Assembly: GCA_963771505.1 (NCBI GenBank)
Contig: CAVYTO010000001.1
Coordinates: 930,001-994,000 of the forward strand
DNA from: JAJPHW01 sp963771505
Lineage (GTDB): Bacteria; Acidobacteriota; Terriglobia; Terriglobales; Acidobacteriaceae
Direction of reading: 5' to 3'
DNA: 64,000 bases
Shown: piece by piece, positions 9,345 to 18,801 of the stretch
Layout of the letters: every line of letters begins with the position of its first letter
Numbering within the stretch: the stretch's first letter is position 1
Notes under the pieces: model-generated
The model's database searches: none
Seen by the model: only the letters and a program-made list of their open reading frames with translations
Told to the model about the DNA's origin: nothing
Position numbers and translations under genes: made by a program

Positions 9345-9406
9345 GCTGCTTCGTCACCCTAAGCAGAGCCGGCTTTCAGGCGGAGCGAAGGATCTCCTGC
9401 TATCTA
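9345..9406 (+). repeat. degenerate interspersed palindromic repeat
   Basis: The stretch contains GTCACCCTAAGC and GCGGAGCGAAGGATCTCC, degenerate forms of a repeat (typically GTCATCCTGAGC...GCGAAGGATCTCC) common in this bacterial group. Related copies lie at 14914, 28981, 41718, 42901 and 63957. Confidence 0.55.
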
Positions 9407-9835
9407 CTATTCCAGCGCTTCGGGATGTAACCCGATGTTCTTTTCCCCGGCGGCCTTTTTCTCGGCGTACTTCTTCATCCACGCTTCCCAGCTCTTTCCT
9501 GCGGCGGGATCGCGTTCGCTGAAGGCGAGGGCGGCGATGTCCGAATATGGGATTGACACCTTCTGGCTGTCGCTCTTGGCGAGAATCCTTACAATCGACT
9601 GGGCGAGCGTGGCTCCGGTGCGCCGGTCAAACAAATATCCGTCGACTACCGTTCCGTCTTTGCGAGTGATGGCGACATCGCCGCGATAGTCGAAGGCTTT
9701 TTCCAGCGCTACGCGGATTTCCTCGTCGCTCGCGAGCGACGGAATCCATCCCTCGAGCCGTTCCCGGTCGGTTCCAGGAGCGTGCTCGAGTGAATCCGGG
9801 TCAACGGAAGTCGACTGTACGGTTGACTCGGTCAT
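9407..9835 (-). CDS. conserved protein translationally coupled to hpnH
   Basis: A 142-residue soluble protein. The start ATG overlaps the hpnH stop (ATGA at 9832-9835), so the pair is one transcription unit. Visible segments: RVALEKAFDYRGDVAITRKD, DGYLFDRRTG and SIPYSDIAALAFSERDPAAGKSW, then a Lys-rich tail. The phrase about a domain of small beta strands with IAALAF resembles an SH3/LSm-like fold but I cannot name it. Linkage to hpnH suggests a hopanoid-related role; this is inference. Confidence 0.75.
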   Translation of the reverse strand: MTESTVQSTSVDPDSLEHAPGTDRERLEGWIPSLASDEEIRVALEKAFDYRGDVAITRKDGTVVDGYLFDRRTGATLAQSIVRILAKSDSQKVSIPYSDIAALAFSERDPAAGKSWEAWMKKYAEKKAAGEKNIGLHPEALE

Positions 9836-10953
9836 ACGCGAGTCTCGTGCAGGGATGAACTCTCGCTTGAAACTGCAATCTGCACGAGGTGGTCGGCGGG
9901 TCGAGGCTCGTCCAACAGCCGCGTAGCACCCTCGTCTGGATAAGCACTGAACAGGCTCGCCTTCACCGTTGCCCAAAAGCCACTCAACGTGCTGAATGTG
10001 TCATGGACCGCCGACGCTTCATATCCGCTGTGCACCATGCAGTTGGCGCAGGCCGGGTTGCCGGATTCCGTTCCGTAATTCTGCCATTCGGTGGCTTCGA
10101 GCAGTTCTGCAAACGTATCGGCGTAGCCGTCTTGCAACAGGTAGCAGGGTTTCTGCCATCCGAATACGTTGTAGGTAGGCATTCCCCACGGAGTGCACGC
10201 GTACTGACGCTTGCCCATCAGGAATTCCTGAAACAACGGCGACATGTTGAACTTCCAGCTTGATTTGCGGTTGGAAAGAATTGCCCGGAACAACCGCCGC
10301 GTGCGTGCGCGCCCAAGAAAGTGTTGCTGGTCCGGAGCTTTGTTGTAGGAGTAGCCAGGGGAGAGCATCATGCCCTCGACGCCCAACTCCATCATTTCGT
10401 CGAAGAATTCGCGAACGTGCGACGGATCAGCTCCATCGAAAAGCGTTGTGTTGGTGGTAACGCGAAAGCCCTTCTGCAAAGCGGCGCGAATGCCCTCGAT
10501 GGCAAGGTCGAATCCACCCTCGCGGCAAACCGCCAGGTCGTGGTCTTCCCGCTGCCCGTCCACATGCACGCTGAAGCTCAGATATTTGCTGGGAGTGAAC
10601 AGGTGCAGCTTTTCCTTCAGCAGCAGGGCGTTGGTGCACATGTAGACATATTTCCTGCGGGCAACCAAGCCAGCGATGATCTCGCCGATTTGCGGATGCA
10701 TGAGCGGTTCGCCGCCGGGGATCGCGACGGTTGGCGCTCCACACTCCTCTACGGCTCGGAAGCATTCTTCCGGCGTCAGGTCTTTCTTCAAAATGTGCGA
10801 GGGATATTGAATCTTGCCGCATCCGGCGCAGGCCAGATTGCAGCGAAATAGCGGTTCGAGCATCAAGACCAGCGGATAGCGCTTGCGTCCAGCCATCCTC
10901 TGCCGCAAAACATAGGTGGCAACTGTCCATGCCTGTGAAACGGGAACACTCAT
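9832..10953 (-). CDS. hpnH: adenosyl-hopene transferase HpnH (radical SAM)
   Basis: A 373-residue radical-SAM enzyme. The iron-sulfur motif CNLACAGC places the cysteines at 38, 42 and 45, followed by AIPGGEPLMHP. HpnH joins a 5'-deoxyadenosyl radical to diploptene, the first step in extended (C35) hopanoids. The length and the C-terminal cysteines (CANCMVHSGYEASAV) fit the family. No squalene-hopene cyclase lies in the window, so the pathway is split. It is divergent from gyrB and coupled to a 142-aa gene downstream. Confidence 0.93.
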   Translation of the reverse strand: MSVPVSQAWTVATYVLRQRMAGRKRYPLVLMLEPLFRCNLACAGCGKIQYPSHILKKDLTPEECFRAVEECGAPTVAIPGGEPLMHPQIGEIIAGLVARRKYVYMCTNALLLKEKLHLFTPSKYLSFSVHVDGQREDHDLAVCREGGFDLAIEGIRAALQKGFRVTTNTTLFDGADPSHVREFFDEMMELGVEGMMLSPGYSYNKAPDQQHFLGRARTRRLFRAILSNRKSSWKFNMSPLFQEFLMGKRQYACTPWGMPTYNVFGWQKPCYLLQDGYADTFAELLEATEWQNYGTESGNPACANCMVHSGYEASAVHDTFSTLSGFWATVKASLFSAYPDEGATRLLDEPRPADHLVQIAVSSESSSLHETRV

Positions 10954-11148
10954 GAATGCGTTGTCTCCGGAAAACTTATGCTATCAGCCTTATAAAGCGA
11001 TTAGATGGTTAGGGCTACGGAAGGGTGCCTAAACTTCCAATGGCGTTATGAAACTGAAGGAAACTTTATTGTACCGGACGGCGCTCACAACCACCGCGCG
11101 GAGCCTTTACATTCACCCCTTTCCGTCCGCCTAAACGGCCCGAAATTG

Positions 11149-11157
11149 TGCTATAAT
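11149..11157 (+). promoter_or_regulatory. extended -10 promoter, likely for gyrB
   Basis: TGCTATAAT is a perfect TATAAT with the extended TGn motif and no clear -35. It would start transcription near 11164, leaving a leader of about 110 bases before gyrB. The rest of the 320-base hpnH-gyrB gap (10954-11273) shows no gene. Confidence 0.5.
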
Positions 11158-11273
11158 CTAACTATTCGAAGCCAGCATAAGTGCTATTTATTTCAGCAAT
11201 TTGAGTGCTTTACGGCGGGAACGAAACGGCGCTGCGACGAAGCGCCGGCCTAAGCGCATCCAGACGGAGTTGA

Positions 11274-13889
11274 ATGGCCACTAAAGAGATCACGACGGCT
11301 GAAATCGCCGACAAAAATAAGAACGCTAAAGCTGCCCCTGCGAACGGCGATTACACCGCCGATTCGATCAAAGTTTTGGGCGGCATGGAAGCGGTACGCA
11401 AGCGCCCCGCGATGTATATCGGCTCGACGGGCGAACTCGGACTGCACCACCTCGTTTATGAAGTCGTCGACAATTCGGTTGACGAAGCCCTGGCGGGGCA
11501 CGCCGACAAAATTGAAGTCTGGATCCATCTAGACAATTCCATCACGGTTGTAGACAACGGCCGCGGCATCCCTGTCGATTCCATGGATATTGACGGCGAG
11601 AAGATTCCTGCCGCTCAAGTCGTGATGACGACGCTGCATGCCGGCGGAAAGTTTGATTCGTCCACATATAAAGTTTCCGGCGGATTGCACGGCGTCGGCG
11701 TCTCCTGCGTCAACGCGCTAAGCGAAGAACTGGACCTCGAAATCTGGCGCGATGGCTTCACCTGGGAGCAAACATACTCAAAGGGCGAACCGACCAGCAA
11801 GTTGAAGAAAGCAGGCGCGAGCAAGAAGCGCGGGACCAAAGTCCGGTTTTTGCCGGACCGCAGCATCTTCACCGCAACTGAGTACAACTTCGATACATTG
11901 TCGCAACGCCTGCGGGAACTGGCGTTCCTGAATAAAGGCTTGCTGATCACGCTCACCGACGAGCGCACCACCGACGCCAAAACTGGCGCGGCCAAAACGG
12001 CTGAATTTAAATACAGCGGCGGCATTGCGGAGTTCATCAAGCACCTCAACCGCGGAAAACAAGTGCTGCATGAGAAACCCATCTACATGGAAGCCGAGCG
12101 GGACGGCATTGCCATGGAAATCGGGCTGCAATACAACGACGCCTATTCAGAGTCGGTGTTCAGCTTTGCGAACAATATCAATACGGTCGACGGCGGTACG
12201 CACCTCTCGGGATTCCGCACCTCTCTGACGCGAACCATCAACTACGCCGGACAGCAAATGGGACTGTTCAAAGACGTCAAGGAAAACCTGACCGGCGACG
12301 ACGTGCGCGAAGGCCTGGTCGCAGTGATCAGCGTGAAGTTGCCGCAGCCGCAGTTTGAAGGGCAAACCAAAGGAAAACTAAATTCCGACATCGCCGGAGT
12401 AGTGCAGGCTTTCGTCAACGAGCGCCTCGGCGCCTACTTCGAGCAGAACCAGGCGGTAGCGAAAAAAGTCATCAACAAAGCCATCGACGCCGCCCGCGCT
12501 CGCGAGGCTGCGCGCAAAGCCCGAGACCTTACACGCCGAAAAGGCGCTTTGGATGGCGGTGGCCTTCCCGGCAAACTAGCGGATTGTTCCGAACGGCAGC
12601 CAGAACGCTGCGAACTGTTCCTGGTGGAGGGCGAGTCGGCAGGCGGTACAGCCAAGCAGGGACGCGATCGCAGGTTTCAGGCGATCCTTCCGCTGAAGGG
12701 CAAAATTCTCAACGTCGAAAAAGCGCGCTACGACAAGATGTTGGGCCACGAAGAAATTCGCGCCATGATCACCGCTCTTGGCACCGGCATTTCGAAGGAA
12801 GATTTCGATCCGGCCAAATTGCGCTACGGCAAAATTATTTTGATGACGGATGCCGACGTCGATGGAAGCCACATCCGCACGCTGCTGCTCACGTTCTTCT
12901 TCCGCCACATGCAGGATTTGATTAAGCGTGGCAATATCTTCATCGCGCAGCCGCCGCTTTACTCCATCAAAAAAGGCAAGTCGCTGCAATACATCAAAGA
13001 CGACCGCGAGTATGTGAAAGTTTTGGTGAAGCGGGCATCGGACGGTTTGATCGTGCGCTACGGCGAAGGCGCGGACAAGATTGAGGGAGCAAACCTGTCG
13101 AAGTTCATCAACGTGCTCGACGAATATCTGAAGCTCTTCGACAAAGTGCTCAAGCGGGTGCGCGATGAGCAGGTGACGGAACGTTTGCCGAAACTCGACC
13201 TGGCGAAGCGTGCGGACTTTGAAGGCGACAAGCACACGTCGCCCAAGAAAATCGAGAAGCTTGAAAAAGAGCTGAAGAAAATCCAGAAAGAACGGCAGTT
13301 CAAGAGCGTGGAGAGCCGCTTCGACGAAGAGCACAACTTGTGGGAAGTGAGTTTCGTAAATTCGCAGGGCGCGGAACACGTCATCAACTGGGAACTCGCG
13401 TCCACGGCGGAATACCGGCAATTGCTCTCGAAGTTCAAACAGATCGAGCAATACATGGAACCGCCATTCGTGGTGGAAACGATCGCCAAGGGAAGCGCTA
13501 AATCGAAAGCCGACGCCGAGTCCGAAGATGCGGCTGAAGCTCAAGTTGAATCCGGCGAAGAAAGCGACAAGCAGTCGAAGAAATCCGTTCGCAAGCCCGG
13601 CGAACCGGTGATTGTCGAAAAAGACAATGCGCGCGACCTGTTCGAATATGTTTTGGCCGAGGGCCGCAAGGACTTGATCGTCCAACGCTATAAAGGGCTG
13701 GGCGAAATGACCGCTCCGCAGTTGTGGGAAACCACCATGGACCCCGAGCGCCGCACCTTGCTTTCAGTGAAGCTCGAAGACCTGGCCGAGTGCGAAACCA
13801 TCTTCACCACATTGATGGGCGAGGACGTCGAATCGCGCCGCAAGTTCATCGAAGAGAATGCGCTGGATGTGAAAAACCTGGATATCTAG
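11274..13889 (+). CDS. gyrB: DNA gyrase subunit B
   Basis: An 871-residue type II topoisomerase ATPase subunit. GHKL ATPase segments: KRPAMYIGSTGELGLHHL, EVVDNSVDEALAG, DNGRGIPVD, SGGLHGVGVSCVNAL. The TOPRIM domain has LVEGESAGGTAKQGRDR and MTDADVDGSHIRTLLLT. The C-terminus has QRYKGLGEM and ends VKNLDI. It is longer than the common 640-residue form. The extra length lies after TOPRIM and includes an E. coli-like insertion rich in Lys/Glu helices plus an acidic low-complexity linker (about residues 743-780). gyrA is not in the window. Confidence 0.97.
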   Translation: MATKEITTAEIADKNKNAKAAPANGDYTADSIKVLGGMEAVRKRPAMYIGSTGELGLHHLVYEVVDNSVDEALAGHADKIEVWIHLDNSITVVDNGRGIPVDSMDIDGEKIPAAQVVMTTLHAGGKFDSSTYKVSGGLHGVGVSCVNALSEELDLEIWRDGFTWEQTYSKGEPTSKLKKAGASKKRGTKVRFLPDRSIFTATEYNFDTLSQRLRELAFLNKGLLITLTDERTTDAKTGAAKTAEFKYSGGIAEFIKHLNRGKQVLHEKPIYMEAERDGIAMEIGLQYNDAYSESVFSFANNINTVDGGTHLSGFRTSLTRTINYAGQQMGLFKDVKENLTGDDVREGLVAVISVKLPQPQFEGQTKGKLNSDIAGVVQAFVNERLGAYFEQNQAVAKKVINKAIDAARAREAARKARDLTRRKGALDGGGLPGKLADCSERQPERCELFLVEGESAGGTAKQGRDRRFQAILPLKGKILNVEKARYDKMLGHEEIRAMITALGTGISKEDFDPAKLRYGKIILMTDADVDGSHIRTLLLTFFFRHMQDLIKRGNIFIAQPPLYSIKKGKSLQYIKDDREYVKVLVKRASDGLIVRYGEGADKIEGANLSKFINVLDEYLKLFDKVLKRVRDEQVTERLPKLDLAKRADFEGDKHTSPKKIEKLEKELKKIQKERQFKSVESRFDEEHNLWEVSFVNSQGAEHVINWELASTAEYRQLLSKFKQIEQYMEPPFVVETIAKGSAKSKADAESEDAAEAQVESGEESDKQSKKSVRKPGEPVIVEKDNARDLFEYVLAEGRKDLIVQRYKGLGEMTAPQLWETTMDPERRTLLSVKLEDLAECETIFTTLMGEDVESRRKFIEENALDVKNLDI

Positions 13890-13945
13890 TGCGTGTAGGG
13901 CGGACACCCCGTGTCCACCCCGCACCGTCTTGCTTCCCGGCTGTT

Positions 13946-14809
13946 ATGCATCGCCTGGCCCTCGCCACCTCGCAGAACTTTTCTAACCTAAACGACGACG
14001 ACCGGCTTCTGTTGCAGCCGCTGGCTCATCGCGGCATCCTCGCGGAAGCGGCTGTGTGGAGCGATCCGAATTACGACTGGAAATCCTGCGACATGGTCGT
14101 GATTCGTTCGTGTTGGGATTACCACCTGAGACTTCCCGAATTTCTTCGCTGGATTGATTCGCTCGAGCATCGGGGCGTCAGGGTGTGGAACCGTCCTGCC
14201 ACTCTTCGCTGGAACGCAGACAAGGTTTATCTGCGCGATCTCGAAAGAAGAGGCGTTCCAATCGTTCCCACGCTTTGGTTTGAGTCCGAGCGGGCAATTT
14301 CGCTCAAACATGAATTGCAAAACGCAGGATGGGACCAAGCGGTCGTTAAGCCGCGAGTCTCTGCGACCGCGTACCGCACGAAGTTGGTCCGCGCGGATTA
14401 CGCAGAAGAAGCGCAGGAACTGTTGGACGAGCTTCGCGATGGCCCCGGCGTGATGGTGCAAAAATTTATGGACGGCATCGTTTGCGAGGGCGAGTGGTCG
14501 CTGATTTTCTTTGGCGGCAAGTTCAGCCATGCTGTGCTGAAGAAGCCGAAATCCGGAGACTTCCGCGTACAGCACGATTTTGGCGGCCTGGAAGAAATCG
14601 CGACTCCCCCGGCGTTTGTGTTGGCGGCGGCCGAGCGGATCATGCTGGCTGCGGGAGAAACGCTCTATGCGCGCGTCGATGGCGTGATTGATAACGGCGA
14701 GTTTCGCCTGATGGAGTTGGAACTGATTGAGCCGGCGCTGTTCTTGCTTCGGTGCTCCGGAGCAGCAGAGAGGTTTGCGGAAGCGATTGTGGCGTCCCTC
14801 AGCGGCTGA
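13946..14809 (+). CDS. ATP-grasp family protein
   Basis: A 287-residue protein. I chose MHRLALATSQ because it is where ATP-grasp homology begins and because an upstream start would lie inside gyrB. Segments include MVVIRSCWDYHLRLPEF, WNADKVYLRDLERRGVPIVPT, VVKPRVSATAY (nucleotide lysine), VMVQKFMDGI, and the metal-binding MELELIEPALFL. The pattern resembles glutathione synthase/RimK and DcsG-like ligases, which join an amine to a carboxylate using ATP. The substrate is unknown. It sits 56 bases after gyrB with no clear ribosome site. Confidence 0.85.
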   Translation: MHRLALATSQNFSNLNDDDRLLLQPLAHRGILAEAAVWSDPNYDWKSCDMVVIRSCWDYHLRLPEFLRWIDSLEHRGVRVWNRPATLRWNADKVYLRDLERRGVPIVPTLWFESERAISLKHELQNAGWDQAVVKPRVSATAYRTKLVRADYAEEAQELLDELRDGPGVMVQKFMDGIVCEGEWSLIFFGGKFSHAVLKKPKSGDFRVQHDFGGLEEIATPPAFVLAAAERIMLAAGETLYARVDGVIDNGEFRLMELELIEPALFLLRCSGAAERFAEAIVASLSG

Positions 14810-14913
14810 AGCCGGCATTTCTGACCAGCTAATAATCGCAGCGGTGAACCGCTGCGGCACCCAAAAACAAATCTCGCATAAGCGGCATGCAGCAAGAGTA
14901 CGGCGCTCCCGAA

Positions 14914-14968
14914 AACGCAAGGTCCCTCGACTTCGTTCGGCTGCGCCTCACTAAGCTCGGGATGACAA
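14914..14968 (-). repeat. interspersed palindromic repeat, intergenic copy
   Basis: The copy begins AACGCAAGGTCCCTCGA, continues CTGCGCCTC and ends GGGATGACA. It is nearly identical to the copy inside mnmG at 41718-41773, which shows that the mnmG segment is a repeat and not an ancestral part of that protein. Confidence 0.8.
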
Positions 14969-14972
14969 TTGA

Positions 14973-15875
14973 TTAAAGCTCAGGGTTTTGCTCTCGGAAT
15001 TTTGTGTCTGGGTAGAGGCGGTCGAAGATTATCCAGAGGAGCACCAGCAGCACCGGGACAAATGCGCTGCCTTCGGGACCGACGGTGCCGCCGGTGATCC
15101 AGCGGGACCCTTGAAATGACGTATTCAGTAAGTGTCCGGGCGAGAGCGATCCGCTATCGGGGACGGAGTAGAAGTAGCTTTCTGCCCAATCCCATGAGGC
15201 GTGAAAGCCGACGGCCCACCAGAGGGTGCCGGTGCGGCGAAGCGTGAGGCAGAAGAACAGGCCGATCATGGCGGCGGCCAGAGCGCCGATCCAGGCTTCG
15301 CCCTGATTGCCGAGGTGCACGCCGCCGAAAATCGCGGAGAGAATAAGTGCCGCGGGCCAGAAACCCATTCCCTCGGTCAAAGTGGAGAGCGTGTAACCGC
15401 GAAACAGGAATTCCTCGAAAAAACCGACGCAGAGAAATACCACTCCCCAAAAAAGCGCGAACTTGAGAATACGCGGGCCATGCAACGCTAATCCGCCGAG
15501 CGAAAAATCGCCCACGCCGCGGATCGCCAGAAGCAGCAGGCTCAGCGAGGCAATTCCCCACAGTGCGCCAATCCAGAACTGCTTGCCGAATGCGCCAGAG
15601 GCAGGCAGGCCGTAGGTTCCGAAAAACCGCTTCTCGATGCGTGTCATCACGAACGCGGGCAGAAATGCGGACACCACCGCGACCAACTCTCCGATTAGAA
15701 ACGACCATGGCGCTCCGGGTTTCGGAAGCAGCTTGTTAAGAATGAAACTCAGAAGCAGGAGAAGAGCGACCACCATCGCGAGATAGATGGTGACGCGCCA
15801 TCCGCTGCGCAAGCCGCGTGGACCGATGAACATGGTTTCTTTGCCGAGAGCCGGTGAAGGCGAAATCTCTTCCAT
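14973..15875 (-). CDS. CPBP-family intramembrane metalloprotease
   Basis: A 300-residue protein with about seven or eight hydrophobic segments. The CPBP (CAAX/Abi) motifs are present in order: EE at 154-155 followed by R159 (FFEEFLFRG), His187 in GGVHLGN, and His225 in FHASWDW. These residues coordinate zinc in the membrane active site. Family members process prenylated or peptide substrates, but the substrate here is unknown. It is divergent from the next gene, with 68 bases between starts. Confidence 0.9.
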   Translation of the reverse strand: MEEISPSPALGKETMFIGPRGLRSGWRVTIYLAMVVALLLLLSFILNKLLPKPGAPWSFLIGELVAVVSAFLPAFVMTRIEKRFFGTYGLPASGAFGKQFWIGALWGIASLSLLLLAIRGVGDFSLGGLALHGPRILKFALFWGVVFLCVGFFEEFLFRGYTLSTLTEGMGFWPAALILSAIFGGVHLGNQGEAWIGALAAAMIGLFFCLTLRRTGTLWWAVGFHASWDWAESYFYSVPDSGSLSPGHLLNTSFQGSRWITGGTVGPEGSAFVPVLLVLLWIIFDRLYPDTKFREQNPEL

Positions 15876-15943
15876 ATAGTTTTGAGGTTGGCCGAGGGTT
15901 GAGCAAAAAGGCCGTGAGTCATGGTAAAACCGATGTTCGGCGT

Positions 15944-17185
15944 ATGGCGAAATTTTTTATGCGTGAGCGCTTCGGGCATCCGCAGTTTGTGGCAGGAGGG
16001 CTGCTTCTGCTCCTGGCGCTGCAAGCGTTGTGGCTCATCGGACGCGGATCGCGGCCGCAGGAAGTTGATGCCGCCGAATTGTATCGCGTTCAGGAAGGGC
16101 TGCTGCAATTGCGCCAGGGTACGGTGGCCGGAACGCCTTCGATGGCGCGAATGGAAGCGGGCGAATCGGTGCCGCTCGAAGTCGAAGATAACGAAGGCTA
16201 CGATCCCAATCACTCCCCGTTGTGGTACCTGATCGCTGCTTCGCCGCTGACGGCATGGTCGCCGCACGGGAAGAATCCAAATTTCGTTTTGAACTACTGG
16301 GGCTGGCTGGCCCGCGTGCCCTATCTCTTCTTTGGCGTGCTGCTGGGCGCGTCGCTGTGGTATGTGGCCCGCCGCTTGTATGGAAATCAGGGCGGATATA
16401 TCGCGTTGATGCTCTACTGCTTCGCGCCGGGAATCGTTCGCGGCAGCGCGCTGTGGCTGACGCAGCCGGAAATGGGGGCTGCGTGGGGCACGTTTGGCAC
16501 GATCTTCACAGCCATCGCGGTGGCGCACACGCTTTACGCTCCGCGAGAAGTGGTGCTGTGGAACTGGCGTCGAATTCTGCTGCTCGGGCTGTCGCTGGCT
16601 TTGGCCATCGGCACGCAGTTTTCGCTGGTTGTGCTGCTGCCGCTGGCGTTGGCATTCATGCTTTATGTCGCACCGACGCGAAGAGGCCCGGCGATCGCGA
16701 TTTGGCTGGCGGCGAGTTTCGTCGCATCGTTCTTGATTTATGCGGCTTACGGATTCCACGCGGGCATCTTGTGGCAAGGATTGCGGCACGCGCAATTTTT
16801 AGGATTCACATCGCGCACATTCGGCATGATCGACGCATACCGGGCGACGCTGGCGGAACTGCAACAGACTGCGCCGGCGTTGTTGATCGCGCTGCCTGCG
16901 GCGCTGTTTACTTACGCGCTGTGGCCGCGCACGCGGTACTTTGGCAACACCGCGCCGCTGCTGGTGGCGACCCTGCTGCTTCTGCTGGGGTTCTGCTCGC
17001 CGCATTATCCTGGTTTCGGATTTCAAGTCATGGCCGTCCCCTTCTTTTTCGTATTTATCGCCGGGGTGGCGGCGGACCTCCTGGAGACGTCAGAGCGGAA
17101 GTTTGTAGCTCTGTGCGTTTGGGGACTGCTGGGCCTGACTGCGGCCTGGAACATTCTGCAACTGGTTAAAGTTTCAATTACCTAG
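15944..17185 (+). CDS. polytopic membrane protein, GT-C/PMT-like glycosyltransferase
   Basis: A 413-residue protein with roughly ten transmembrane helices. I chose MAKFFMRERF because upstream start options overlap the divergent gene. After the first helix, an acidic residue pair in a periplasmic loop (VDAAELYRVQEG) and the segment GYDPNHSPLWYLIAASPL resemble the D/E...HPPL motif of protein-mannosyl/ArnT-like transferases that use lipid-linked sugars. Acceptor and donor are unknown. The family call is based on topology and motif pattern only. Confidence 0.65.
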   Translation: MAKFFMRERFGHPQFVAGGLLLLLALQALWLIGRGSRPQEVDAAELYRVQEGLLQLRQGTVAGTPSMARMEAGESVPLEVEDNEGYDPNHSPLWYLIAASPLTAWSPHGKNPNFVLNYWGWLARVPYLFFGVLLGASLWYVARRLYGNQGGYIALMLYCFAPGIVRGSALWLTQPEMGAAWGTFGTIFTAIAVAHTLYAPREVVLWNWRRILLLGLSLALAIGTQFSLVVLLPLALAFMLYVAPTRRGPAIAIWLAASFVASFLIYAAYGFHAGILWQGLRHAQFLGFTSRTFGMIDAYRATLAELQQTAPALLIALPAALFTYALWPRTRYFGNTAPLLVATLLLLLGFCSPHYPGFGFQVMAVPFFFVFIAGVAADLLETSERKFVALCVWGLLGLTAAWNILQLVKVSIT

Positions 17186-17265
17186 CGCGGGCGAAAGATA
17201 GACGCAACCTCTGCGCGGTTCCGCAGTTCTAATCTCTCAAGGACGATGGATTGCGGAGGAGCGTC

Positions 17266-17973
17266 ATGGCGTCGAATTTGGAGTATGATTTTCGCATGAA
17301 GGCCGCGAAACTGGCAGCTGTGGCGGGTTTGGCGCTGGCATCGGCATTATGTTTGCCGCCGGCAACCACTTCTGCGCAGCAGGCCGTTCCTCATGGCGTT
17401 GCGCCGTCGGTGACTTCTCCTGACTTTGGCGGACGCGGCGCGGCGCGTGGGGTGCCTCCGAGCGTGACTTCCCTGGGATTCGGACAACAACGATTTGGAA
17501 CTGCGCCACAAACGCCGCTGCGTAATCATCGGTCGCGAAATGGTTACGGCTACGGCGGCTATTACTACTATCCTTTCGGTTACGGCTACGGGTATGCCGA
17601 AGACGCGCCGATTGATGCGCCGGACGACGATCAGTATCAGGGTGGTCCGACGATCTTCGACCGACGCGGGCAAGGGCCGACCGCTTCAGAGGCGCGAACG
17701 AATTACAGCCGCCCCCCTGGTTCGCAGCGTGCCGAACTCGCATCTACTCCGGCGGACGCTGAACCGGCGGCTGCGCAACCGCCGACGATCCTTATATTCA
17801 AGGACGGCCATGAATACGAGCTTGCGAATTACGCCATCGTGGGCAGCACGCTCTATGACTTGAGCGATGGCCGCCGCCACAAGATCGCACTGTCTGAGCT
17901 TGATCTCGCGGCAACCGTGAAACAAAACGACGCGCGCGGACTGGATTTTGAGGTTCCGGCAAGCGCGAACTAG
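17266..17973 (+). CDS. secreted Gly/Tyr-rich protein, first of two tandem paralogues
   Basis: A 235-residue protein whose ATG follows GGAGGA by 5 bases. The N-terminal signal region runs to about residue 38 (LAAVAGLALASALCLPPATTSAQ), although a start at 17296 would give a shorter signal. A low-complexity middle has YGYGGYYYYPFGYGYGY. The C-terminal domain (ILIFKDGHEYELANYAIVG, LSELDLAATVKQNDARGLDF) matches the end of the next gene. The repeated domain is probably a small beta-fold. Function unknown. Confidence 0.8.
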   Translation: MASNLEYDFRMKAAKLAAVAGLALASALCLPPATTSAQQAVPHGVAPSVTSPDFGGRGAARGVPPSVTSLGFGQQRFGTAPQTPLRNHRSRNGYGYGGYYYYPFGYGYGYAEDAPIDAPDDDQYQGGPTIFDRRGQGPTASEARTNYSRPPGSQRAELASTPADAEPAAAQPPTILIFKDGHEYELANYAIVGSTLYDLSDGRRHKIALSELDLAATVKQNDARGLDFEVPASAN

Positions 17974-17981
17974 GGAGACAA

Positions 17982-18671
17982 ATGCCCGCACGACTCACAT
18001 TTGCGATGTTGCTGATCGCGCTGACTGCGTCAGGCATGCAGGCGCAGATGCGCGGCGGCGGCTTCGGCGCGGGCCGAGGCTTCGGCGGACACGGCGGCTA
18101 CGGGCACAGGCCGCCCGGCGGACCGTTTCCTGGCGGCGCGTACCTTGGCGATCCGTTTCTGTATTCGAGTTTTTATCCCGAACAATACTTGCCGGACAAT
18201 CCCGGGCCGCAGGTGATCGTGGTGCAGGCAGCGCCTGCCGCTGCGCCAGAGCCGGAAGTGAAACATGAACCGCTGCTGATCGAGTGGAACGGCGATCACT
18301 ACGCGCGCTACGGCGGTGATGCTGGAGCACCGGAGAGAAGTCCGGCAGCGGCGTTAGACTATTCCTCGTACGGACAAATTTCTCCGCAGTCTTCGTTACA
18401 ACAGTCGTCTTCGCAACAGGCTTTGTCTCGGCAGGCTTGGTCGCGACCGACGATGCTTATTTTCCAGGACGGGCACAGCGAAGCGGTTCCGCGATATGCG
18501 ATCGTTTCCGGAGTGATATACGCCCGCGGCGACTACTATCAAGACGGCTACTGGACGAAAAATATTCAGCTTTCCGCGCTGAACATCCCCGCGACGGTGA
18601 AAGCCAACAGCGACAACGGCGTGAAGTTCATGCTTCCGGGCGGTCCGAACGAAGTCGTTACCCGGCCCTAA
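17982..18671 (+). CDS. secreted Gly-rich protein, second of two tandem paralogues
   Basis: A 229-residue protein 8 bases after the preceding gene, probably co-transcribed. Signal peptide 1-21 (FAMLLIALTASGMQAQ), then Gly-rich RGGGFGAGRGFGGHGG, a Pro/Ala linker and a Ser/Gln-rich stretch. The C-terminal domain (MLIFQDGHSEAVPRYAIVSG, IQLSALNIPATVKANSDNG) aligns with the preceding protein across about 60 residues. Low-complexity parts are unrelated, so the pair kept the terminal domain and changed the linker. Confidence 0.8.
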   Translation: MPARLTFAMLLIALTASGMQAQMRGGGFGAGRGFGGHGGYGHRPPGGPFPGGAYLGDPFLYSSFYPEQYLPDNPGPQVIVVQAAPAAAPEPEVKHEPLLIEWNGDHYARYGGDAGAPERSPAAALDYSSYGQISPQSSLQQSSSQQALSRQAWSRPTMLIFQDGHSEAVPRYAIVSGVIYARGDYYQDGYWTKNIQLSALNIPATVKANSDNGVKFMLPGGPNEVVTRP

Positions 18672-18754
18672 ATTCTCGCCCCGAAATTACTTTTTTTTGC
18701 AAGCAATTGCAAGCTTGGTTGCTGCTCTGATCCGCGGAGACCGCAAATAAAAAT

Positions 18755-18777
18755 GGCAGGGCGTAAACGCCGCTGCC
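18755..18777 (-). terminator. hairpin downstream of the HU gene
   Basis: GGCAGGGCG and CGCCGCTGCC pair across a TAAA loop with one bulged base. On the minus strand, a TTTTT run follows the stem. It lies 25 bases beyond the HU stop. Confidence 0.65.
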
Positions 18778-18801
18778 TTGGTCTTGCGTTGTCCGATCGA
18801 T

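Noticed and set aside
12576..13685. 369-residue antisense frame inside gyrB
   Set aside because: Antisense shadow produced by gyrB codon usage; gyrB itself is certain.
15749..16795. 348-residue antisense frame spanning two genes
   Set aside because: Arg/Gln/His-rich with no start context, covering two better genes.
16222..17169. 315-residue reading frame overlapping the GT-C-like gene in another frame
   Set aside because: It is rich in Arg, Gly and Ala with no domain and lies wholly inside a well-supported membrane protein gene.
18672..18801. Short direct repeat GCAAGC/GCAATTGCAAGC after the paralogue pair
   Set aside because: Too short and isolated to be a meaningful repeat or attachment site.
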